The notes under the pieces: generated by a model
What the model was told of the DNA's origin: nothing
The model's input: only the letters and a program-made list of their open reading frames with translations
The model's database searches: none
Source: Oscillospiraceae bacterium
GTDB taxonomy: Bacteria; Bacillota; Clostridia; Oscillospirales; Ruminococcaceae
Assembly: GCA_029006135.1 (NCBI GenBank)
Contig: JAQXGE010000045.1
Coordinates: 1 to 64,000 of the forward strand
Direction of reading: 5' to 3'
DNA length: 64,000 nt
Part shown: piece after piece, positions 56,950 through 64,000 of the stretch
Layout of the letters: each line of letters opens with the position of its first letter
How positions within the stretch are numbered: the first letter of the stretch is position 1
Made by a program: the position numbers and the translations under genes

Positions 56950-58890
56950 ATGAAACGACTTGGAATCTTTTTCTTTTATGAAAAAAATGGAGATGTAGAT
57001 GATTTTATCTCCTACTATCTTCGCGACCTTGCCAAAAATCTCACTGAACTGATTGTGGTATGCAACGGTAAACTAAGTGAACAGGGAAGAGCAGCATTCT
57101 CTGAATTTACCGACCAGATTATTGTGCGCGAGAATAAAGGCCTGGATGTTTGGGCTTACAAAACTGCGCTGGATTATTACGGCTGGGAAAAACTCTGCAC
57201 TTTTGATGAAGTGGTCATGACCAACTCAACGCTGATGGGACCGGTCCGCCCACTCAAAGAGATGTTCGACTCGATGGCACAGCAGGAGGACCTCGATTTT
57301 TGGGGCCTGACAGTTCATCACGGCGCGGAAGGCAATCCCTTTGGGGGAAAACACATCTATGATTACCTCCCCGTCCATATCCAGTCACATTTTATTGTAT
57401 ACCGCAAAAAGTTTCTAAAATCTGCCGATTTGCAAAATTATTGGGATACAATGCCTATGATCGAGAATTATAATGACTCGGTCCAGCGCTATGAGGCAGT
57501 CTTTACAAAAAAGTTTGCTGACAAAGGCTATAAGTGGGATGTTTATGTCAAGACGGATGACCTTAAAGAATTTACCGATTATCCGCTTCTTGTCTGCCCA
57601 ACCCGTCTGCTGCGGGATAAAAAATGCCCGCTGTTTAAGCGCCGCAGCTTTATGCATGAGTATGAAGCGTATCTGAATGATACGGCCGGCGAGCCGGTGC
57701 GCGAACTTTATGCATATCTTCGGGATGAGACGGACTATCCGCTGGATTTAATCTGGAAGAATATGATCCGCACCATGCATCCGTACGATTTCACACGGAA
57801 TCTCGGGCTAACTCGGCTTATTTCTGGACGCCTTCAAGATCCGGAATGTGCCAAAGCTGTGCGCAGCGGACGCAAGATTGCGTTGGCCATGCATCTCTAT
57901 TTTATGGATATGCTGCCCCAGAGTTATGCCTTCGCAGCTAATATGCCGCCGGAGACGGACGTTTTTATTTCTACAGACACAGAGCAGAAAAAGGCCGAGA
58001 TTGAAAAAGCATTTGCTTCGCTTCCGGTCCACAGCATTACCGTTCTGGTGGTTGAGAACCGTGGCCGGGACGTAGCAGCGTTTCTTTGTGACCTCGCTCC
58101 TTATCTTAAAGACTACGATTATACCTGCTTTATGCATGACAAAAAGGCAATTCAGACAAAGCCCGGCAGCGTAGGGGCAAGTTTTGGATATGTCTGCAAT
58201 GAGAACAGCTGCAAAGACTCCACCCATGTGCTGAACATCCTTACTGAGTTTGAAAAGGATCCTTATCTGGGTATCCTCTGCCCGCCGTTCCCGACACATG
58301 GAGTTTACTTCATGAACCTTTGCTCGAATGGCTGGGGACCGAACTTTGACAATACAAAGGCCCTGATGAAAGAGCTTGGGATCGACCGCCCCATTTCCGG
58401 TGACAAAATGCCGATTGCGCCTTTCGGCAGTGTGTTCTGGTTCCGGGTAAAAGCACTTGAACCCCTGTTTGATCATGGCTGGAAGCATAGTGATTTTCCG
58501 CCTGAACCGCTTGCACAGGACGGAACAATCAGTCACGCCATTGAACGTGTCTATCCCTTTGTTGCACAGGGGGCGGGCTATTATCCTGCTCAGGTTATGA
58601 GCACAGACTATGCCACTGCCCACTGTGACGCTATGCAGGCGTATGCAGGCGGGTTGATTCGCCCGCTGGCACGTGTGTTTGACTGCACAACATTCGCCGG
58701 TGCGACCGCCGGTGCGGGGGCGCTTGCCTCCAAAAAGCACTGGTTCCGCAACTATGGTCCGTACGCGAACACCAGACGCCGTCGTACGCGCAATTGGCTT
58801 CGGGACCATATGCCGGAAAAAGCGTATTGGTGCATGATGCGCATCAAGCGCGCCGTATTCGGTCCGCACAACGCTCCTTATGAAGAATGA
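56950..58890 (+). CDS. RgpF-like rhamnan synthesis family protein
   Basis: VRENKGLDVWAYKTALDYYGW, VVMTNSTLMGPVRPL, LVVENRGRDVAAFLCDLAPYLKDYDYTCFMHDKK. Confidence 0.85.
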   Translation: MKRLGIFFFYEKNGDVDDFISYYLRDLAKNLTELIVVCNGKLSEQGRAAFSEFTDQIIVRENKGLDVWAYKTALDYYGWEKLCTFDEVVMTNSTLMGPVRPLKEMFDSMAQQEDLDFWGLTVHHGAEGNPFGGKHIYDYLPVHIQSHFIVYRKKFLKSADLQNYWDTMPMIENYNDSVQRYEAVFTKKFADKGYKWDVYVKTDDLKEFTDYPLLVCPTRLLRDKKCPLFKRRSFMHEYEAYLNDTAGEPVRELYAYLRDETDYPLDLIWKNMIRTMHPYDFTRNLGLTRLISGRLQDPECAKAVRSGRKIALAMHLYFMDMLPQSYAFAANMPPETDVFISTDTEQKKAEIEKAFASLPVHSITVLVVENRGRDVAAFLCDLAPYLKDYDYTCFMHDKKAIQTKPGSVGASFGYVCNENSCKDSTHVLNILTEFEKDPYLGILCPPFPTHGVYFMNLCSNGWGPNFDNTKALMKELGIDRPISGDKMPIAPFGSVFWFRVKALEPLFDHGWKHSDFPPEPLAQDGTISHAIERVYPFVAQGAGYYPAQVMSTDYATAHCDAMQAYAGGLIRPLARVFDCTTFAGATAGAGALASKKHWFRNYGPYANTRRRRTRNWLRDHMPEKAYWCMMRIKRAVFGPHNAPYEE

Positions 58891-60395
58891 CAGAACGTCT
58901 CATGAAAAAACGTCTAATCATCTATTTCCATTACGACCCGCGCGGAGTGGTCGATTCGTCCTGCAAATTTTCCGTGTCGGCTCTTAGAGAATACGGACAA
59001 ATTTATTTTGTGACAAACGGAGTATTGGAACCAGAATCCCATCACTGGGCGGAGCAGACGTGCGCTTGCTTGCAGGAAAGGGAAAATCGAGGCTTTGATG
59101 TGGGTGCTTACCGGAATGCACTGCTTGCCATTGGCTGTTCTGCGCTTGACAACTGGGACGAAGTGGTCCTGATGAATTACACCCTTGCAGGCCCGGTTTG
59201 TTCTCTGCATACGATGTTTGAAGCGATGGATGCCCGCCGGGAACTTGATTTTTGGGGATTGACTAGGCATTATGCTATGAAAAGCCGTCGATTTGGCGGC
59301 AGGAACGGAAAGGTCCCTGAACATCTGCAGTCTCACTTCTTGGCGGTTCGGCCCCGGATGTATAAGGATTTTTTTGCTTACTGGCAAAATATTTGGTTGC
59401 CGGAAAGCTATGAGGAGTCCGTCACAATCCACGAAACGCAGTTTACCCGGCACTTCTCCTCACTCGGTTATCGATGGGACAGCTATGTGGATACGAATGA
59501 CCTTTCGGATGTTTTTGTCAATCCGATCATGGCCTGTCCCCGCGAACTGATAGAACATCGAAATTGCCCTTTTTTCAAGCGCCGAAGTTTTTTTACTCCT
59601 TATGCGGATGAGCTTCGCCGCACGGATGGACAGTCAGCGGGGGAACTTTACCGGTATCTCAAAATGAAGACGGAGTATCCGGTGGATACCCTCATTGCAG
59701 ACCTATTGCCTGTCGAGCCGCTCAGTGCGATGTCACAAAATCTCCACTGGCATTATCTGCTCGCTGAACCAGCCGAAATACTTCCGCAGGAACTGACTGA
59801 AGCGGAATTGCGCCGCGGAGCATCCCTTGAAGCGGGAAAATTTTACTTTTTGCGCGTGCCGGACTCAGCAAACGGAGCAGAAAGTTATTATATGCGTTCC
59901 TGCGCCCCAAACTCGGAGACACTTCGTTCTGCCGTTCGCCTGATGCAGAACTGCTCGCTGGCAGGGCTGTCCGGCCCGGCACTGCCGCTTTTCCCTCAAT
60001 GCGCCGAAAGGAAATTCAGCCAATGGAAAGCTGATTTGCCTGACCTTGAGAGAAAAATGAAAAAACTTGGGCTGCGTGTCCCTTTAGATACCGCTCAGCC
60101 GCTTGAATTGCCTAACGGCGGATTCCTGATTTTGCGCGCAGAAGCCTTCCCGCAAGGTATTCCTCCAATTCAAACGGCAGGGGATTTATGGCTTTTGCCT
60201 CTTATAGCCCAGCAAAACGGTTATGCCAGCGTCACTTTTGAAACGCAGGAACAGGCAATGGCCCGCTGCGATGTTCTGAATGCTATGGCGGCAGAAAATC
60301 GTGGAGTCAAAGCAAAAGCTGTCGGTCTGGCGCGTGCTCTTAAGCATGGATTGAATGAGAAGCTTTCTCATAAAAGTATCGCGGGAGGAAAGTAA
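58887..60395 (+). CDS. Divergent RgpF-like paralogue
   Basis: ERENRGFDVGAYRNALLAIG, VVLMNYTLAGPVCSLHTMFEAM, ELDFWGLTRHYA, CPFFKRRSFF align with the upstream gene's N-terminal half. Confidence 0.78.
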   Translation: MTERLMKKRLIIYFHYDPRGVVDSSCKFSVSALREYGQIYFVTNGVLEPESHHWAEQTCACLQERENRGFDVGAYRNALLAIGCSALDNWDEVVLMNYTLAGPVCSLHTMFEAMDARRELDFWGLTRHYAMKSRRFGGRNGKVPEHLQSHFLAVRPRMYKDFFAYWQNIWLPESYEESVTIHETQFTRHFSSLGYRWDSYVDTNDLSDVFVNPIMACPRELIEHRNCPFFKRRSFFTPYADELRRTDGQSAGELYRYLKMKTEYPVDTLIADLLPVEPLSAMSQNLHWHYLLAEPAEILPQELTEAELRRGASLEAGKFYFLRVPDSANGAESYYMRSCAPNSETLRSAVRLMQNCSLAGLSGPALPLFPQCAERKFSQWKADLPDLERKMKKLGLRVPLDTAQPLELPNGGFLILRAEAFPQGIPPIQTAGDLWLLPLIAQQNGYASVTFETQEQAMARCDVLNAMAAENRGVKAKAVGLARALKHGLNEKLSHKSIAGGK

Positions 60396-60401
60396 GTTCG
60401 A

Positions 60402-61412
60402 ATGAAAAAATCTCGCCTTTTCTATCTTGACCTTATTCGTGCTGTAGCGCTTTGCTGCATTCTCATTGTCCATTTTAATGCGACAGTGACGGGCTATTTT
60501 ACTTATCCATCCAAGTTATTCGGCAGTACACTGCCATTCGGAATTTATCTGGGGGATTTTGGCTCTTCACTGTTCTTTATGGTTTCCGGTGCTGCGCTGG
60601 CCTACACGAGCAAAGACCCGTTGGATGTTCCGACGTTCTACCGGAAACGTGCCAAGGCCGTATATCCAATGTTCTGGCTGGCCTGGTGCATTGTTTTCTC
60701 CGTTCGCTTCGTGACAAAACCCGGCTATTATGCAGGGGCAAAGACCTCCTCCTTGCTCCTGACAGCGGTGGGCTTAGATAACTTTGCAGTGGCGGCCGGC
60801 TGGGTCGCGCAGGATTTTGCCTGCGTAGGGGAATGGTTTTTAGGAACAATCCTGTTTTTGTACCTTCTGTTCCCGCTGCTGAAAGCAGGACTGAAAAAAT
60901 CTCCGCTGCTGACCTGGTGTGCTGTACTGGCGGTGAGCCTGCCAGTGCATTTGATGGGATGGGATGCCCGTCTTGTGGCAATCCATTTGCCGGAATTTCT
61001 ACTGGGAATGGCCTACATCAGCTGGTCACGCCGAACAAAATGCAGTGTACTGGTCGGTCTGGCTATATTCCTGGCGGTGCCGCCGATCGCATCTTTTGAC
61101 AGCAAAATCACCTGTGCCGTATTCAGTGCCGTAACGTTTATTCTTTTTGCGGCGCTGGGGAACCGGGTTCATTTTGCTCCGCTTCAAAATGTCTGCGCGC
61201 TGCTGAGCAAATATTCCTATGCGGTGTTTTTGATTCACCATGTGATTATTCAGCGCCTGGCAGAGAACTTTGATTTGAGCGTCCTTTCGCGCCGCGACAC
61301 AGCGTTTCTATTTGGGGTTTACCTTCTTTGCGTTGCGGGAGCTTCGGCAGCTCTCTACTGGATTGATGGTCAAGTACGCAAAGGCTTTGCACATTTACTC
61401 AAAAGCTCCTGA
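60402..61412 (+). CDS. Acyltransferase 3 family membrane protein
   Basis: FYLDLIRAVALCCILIVHFNA; multi-pass; YSYAVFLIHHVII. Confidence 0.88.
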   Translation: MKKSRLFYLDLIRAVALCCILIVHFNATVTGYFTYPSKLFGSTLPFGIYLGDFGSSLFFMVSGAALAYTSKDPLDVPTFYRKRAKAVYPMFWLAWCIVFSVRFVTKPGYYAGAKTSSLLLTAVGLDNFAVAAGWVAQDFACVGEWFLGTILFLYLLFPLLKAGLKKSPLLTWCAVLAVSLPVHLMGWDARLVAIHLPEFLLGMAYISWSRRTKCSVLVGLAIFLAVPPIASFDSKITCAVFSAVTFILFAALGNRVHFAPLQNVCALLSKYSYAVFLIHHVIIQRLAENFDLSVLSRRDTAFLFGVYLLCVAGASAALYWIDGQVRKGFAHLLKSS

Positions 61413-61442
61413 ACTTTTCCCATTTATGAAATCTGCAATAAG

Positions 61443-61480
61443 CCCCGGCAGTACCTTGTACGGTAACCTGCCGGGGTTTC
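61443..61480 (+). terminator. Terminator of the glycan cluster
   Basis: CCCCGGCAG ... CTGCCGGGG TTTCTT. Confidence 0.83.
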
Positions 61481-61530
61481 TTGTCATTTAGTCTGTACAT
61501 TGATTTTTTGAAGTTTTTTACAATGCTCAC

Positions 61531-61559
61531 TGTACAAAGAAAACCTCTTACGGTATAAT
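61531..61559 (+). promoter_or_regulatory. Promoter of hprK
   Basis: TGTACA, 17 bp spacer, TATAAT. Confidence 0.5.
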
Positions 61560-61594
61560 AAATACATATATAATTTTGAAAGGGGCGAACCTAT

Positions 61595-62530
61595 ATGGAA
61601 CAGTTTTCCGTCAGCCTGGAAAAACTGGCGCAGGAGTCTAACCTGACCGTTGCCTATACCCCCAAAGACCTTGATCAAATTCGGGTATTTACTGCGGAAG
61701 TGTATCGCCCGGGCATTATGCTGGCGGGCTATTACCAGTATTTTGACCGTACGCGGATTCAAATCATCGGTCTGACCGAGCTTTCTTACCTCAAGGAACT
61801 GGATCCTGAACTGCGGCGCACACACCTGGAAAAGCTGTTTTCTTTTGTGCCGCCCGCAGTAATTCTTTCCCGTGGCCTCGAACCGCTTCCGGAAATGATG
61901 GAATTTGCAAAAAAATATGAGGTCCCTCTTTTGCTCAGCGATGAAATGACATCGCCGCTGATGAGCACCCTGATTACAACACTGAACACGGAACTTGCAC
62001 CGCGCATCACCCGACACGGCGTTTTGGTAGAAGTGTACGGCGAGGGAATTCTGATTCTGGGTGATTCAGGTGTCGGAAAGAGCGAGACAGCCATTGAGCT
62101 GGTCAAGCGCGGCCACCGCCTGATTGCGGACGATGCTGTGGAACTGCGTAAAGTGTCAAGCCAGAAAATCGTGGGCATGGCACCGGAAAATATACGCCAT
62201 TTCATCGAATTGCGTGGCATCGGCATTATCAATGTGGCGCGGCTGTTTGGTATCGGCGCAGTCAAAAACAGCGTTGAGGTGGAGATGGTCGTTGAGCTCG
62301 AGCCGTGGGATCGGACTAAAAATTATGACCGCACCGGTCTTGAAAGCAATTCTTATGACATTCTTGGTGTCAAAGTCCCCAGCATGCTGATCCCTGTTAT
62401 GCCCGGACGGAACTTGGCCGTTATTCTGGAAACCGCCGCTATCAATAACCGTCAGAAAGAGATGGGATACAATGCTGCCCAGGAACTTCTTGAGCGTTTG
62501 GGGCTGCAAAATGATATCAGCGGTTTTTAA
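61595..62530 (+). CDS. hprK: HPr kinase/phosphorylase
   Basis: LILGDSGVGKSETAIELVKRGHRLIADDAVEL and signature IELRGIGIINVARLFGIGAV. Confidence 0.96.
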   Translation: MEQFSVSLEKLAQESNLTVAYTPKDLDQIRVFTAEVYRPGIMLAGYYQYFDRTRIQIIGLTELSYLKELDPELRRTHLEKLFSFVPPAVILSRGLEPLPEMMEFAKKYEVPLLLSDEMTSPLMSTLITTLNTELAPRITRHGVLVEVYGEGILILGDSGVGKSETAIELVKRGHRLIADDAVELRKVSSQKIVGMAPENIRHFIELRGIGIINVARLFGIGAVKNSVEVEMVVELEPWDRTKNYDRTGLESNSYDILGVKVPSMLIPVMPGRNLAVILETAAINNRQKEMGYNAAQELLERLGLQNDISGF

Positions 62531-62563
62531 TTTAATCCTAAAGAAACGGAAGTCGGAACATTC

Positions 62564-63313
62564 ATGCAAATTATTGCGGACCTTCATACTCACACGCTGT
62601 CCTCGACCCATGCGTATCAAACAACCCTGGAAATGGCCGCACAGGCGAAGGATCTTGGCTATGCCGCGCTGGCTCTGACAAATCATGGCCCTGCCATGCC
62701 AGATGCGCCGCATATATGGCACTTTTCTAATCAGGCAGAGCAGGACCGTGCGGTGGATGGCGTTGCCATACTTTTTGGTGCGGAAGCCAATGTGATGGAC
62801 ACATTTGGAACGCTCGATTTTACTCCCGCGCAGCTCGAGGGGATGGATTGGGTTGTAGCATCTATTCACAGCCCATGCATGCCGGGACTGCTCACCGAGA
62901 AAGAAGCAAATCGCCTCTGGCTGTCAGTGGCGGAAAATCCGTATGTTGACTGCATTGGTCACTCGGAACAGCAGAACTACCGCTACGACTATGACTTGGT
63001 CACAAAGGCTTTTGCCCGCAATCACAAAGTTGTAGAACTGAACGGAAATTCTTTTAATGTGCGCAAGGACGGAATTCCCAATATGCGCACACTTTTGGAC
63101 GCCTGTAAAAGAAACGGATGCCACATTGCACTGGATACCGATGCACACAGTGCCCGCCAAATGCGTGTGAATGTGCCGCCGTTGCTTCAAATGCTCGAGG
63201 AAATGGAATTTCCGGAAGAACTTGTTGTCAATGCCACGCGGCAGAATCTTGTCAACGAATTAAAACTGCATAAAAAACGCTGTGCAGAAGAAATAGGAGG
63301 AATCATTTTATGA
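62564..63313 (+). CDS. PHP-domain phosphatase (YcdX-like)
   Basis: IIADLHTHTLSSTHAY, ALTNHGPAM, CIGHSEQQN, ALDTDAHSARQM. Confidence 0.9.
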   Translation: MQIIADLHTHTLSSTHAYQTTLEMAAQAKDLGYAALALTNHGPAMPDAPHIWHFSNQAEQDRAVDGVAILFGAEANVMDTFGTLDFTPAQLEGMDWVVASIHSPCMPGLLTEKEANRLWLSVAENPYVDCIGHSEQQNYRYDYDLVTKAFARNHKVVELNGNSFNVRKDGIPNMRTLLDACKRNGCHIALDTDAHSARQMRVNVPPLLQMLEEMEFPEELVVNATRQNLVNELKLHKKRCAEEIGGIIL

Positions 63314-64000
63314 GTCAGTATACCATCGGGGTTGATCTTGGAGGAACCACCATGACTGCGGGCTTGGTGGACGAAAATTATCATATCGTGAATAAGGTGA
63401 TGTGGGCAACCCACTTGCCTCGCCCTGCGGCGGATCTTGAAAAAGCGCTGGCTGATTTGTGCCGCACTGTTGCCAAGAATGCGAACATTCCGTTTTCCGA
63501 TGTAAGCTATGTGGGTATTGGTACGCCGGGCAGCGTCAACTTTACGACAGGTTTTGTTGGCTTTAACACCAATTTTGGCTACTATGACTGGAACCTTGGC
63601 CCTGACATGGAAGCACTGCTGGGCTGCAAGGTATATGTGGAGAATGATGCCAATGCCGCTGCATTTGGCGAGTACATCGCCGGCGGCGCCAAAGGCTTCA
63701 CCGATGCAGTTGTCATTACGCTGGGCACCGGGGTTGGCAGCGGCATTGTTCTGGGCGGAAAACTTTTACGCGGATTCAATTTTGCAGCCGGTGAAATCGG
63801 ACATACGGTTATTGTCAAGGATGGACGTCCGTGCAACTGTGGCCGCCGCGGCTGCTGGGAACGCTACGCGTCCTCTCGCGCCCTGTCCGAAGATGCCAGA
63901 GAAGCTGTTCGTCAGCATCCAGAGAGTCTGATGCTCAAACTTGCCAAAGGCGATTTGGATCGCATGAACGCCAAAATTCCATTTGACGCGATGGAAGCCG
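63310..64000 (+). CDS. ROK family protein (glucokinase-like), truncated by window end
   Basis: Open frame to window end: MSQYTIGVDLGGTTMTAGLVDE, VENDANAAAFGEY, GTGVGSGIVLGGKL, zinc motif CNCGRRGCWE. ATG overlaps the PHP stop (ATGA). Not in supplied track. Confidence 0.93.
   Translation, partial: MSQYTIGVDLGGTTMTAGLVDENYHIVNKVMWATHLPRPAADLEKALADLCRTVAKNANIPFSDVSYVGIGTPGSVNFTTGFVGFNTNFGYYDWNLGPDMEALLGCKVYVENDANAAAFGEYIAGGAKGFTDAVVITLGTGVGSGIVLGGKLLRGFNFAAGEIGHTVIVKDGRPCNCGRRGCWERYASSRALSEDAREAVRQHPESLMLKLAKGDLDRMNAKIPFDAMEA

Noticed and set aside
1-64000. CRISPR arrays, transposons, prophage or classical defence systems
   Set aside because: No regularly spaced direct repeats, transposase, integrase, Cas, restriction or toxin-antitoxin signatures were recognised; ABC-F and HAD genes here look like housekeeping genes.

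Overview
Bacterial chromosomal window from a Gram-positive Firmicute; gene families and synteny suggest Clostridia/Oscillospirales, which is inference only. It is almost entirely protein-coding, mostly on the + strand. Contents in order: a tRNA array (Gly-Val-Asp-Phe-Gly-Cys) plus tRNA-Tyr; a membrane-anchored FMN-binding-type protein with a tandem 213-aa module; a transaldolase-like gene; trkA-trkH; a polysaccharide deacetylase; a GH13 enzyme; a nucleoside-type ABC transporter with pyrimidine-nucleoside phosphorylase; RluA-family synthase, radC and hpf; recQ, uvrB-uvrA and miaB-ymcA-like-mutS-mutL-miaA; an HlyD-like gene followed by sepF-ylmH-divIVA-ileS-lspA-rluD; HAD and PTS-EIIA genes; a TrpXYZ-like ABC transporter; an SGNH-like multidomain surface protein; an ABC-F gene; an eight-gene surface-glycan cluster (51.5-61.4 kb); and hprK-PHP-ROK running off the right edge. 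No CRISPR array, transposase, integrase or recognisable phage module was seen. The best leads are: (1) the FMN protein with three candidate flavinylation motifs; (2) the glycan cluster, with a HAD fusion and two unequal RgpF-like paralogues; (3) an SGNH-like domain that appears to have lost catalytic Ser and His; (4) two small SD-preceded ORFs (48 and 49 aa) absent from the supplied ORF track; (5) a Cys-rich tail on the YmcA-like protein. All family names come from reading the sequence and recalled motifs; no database search was run.
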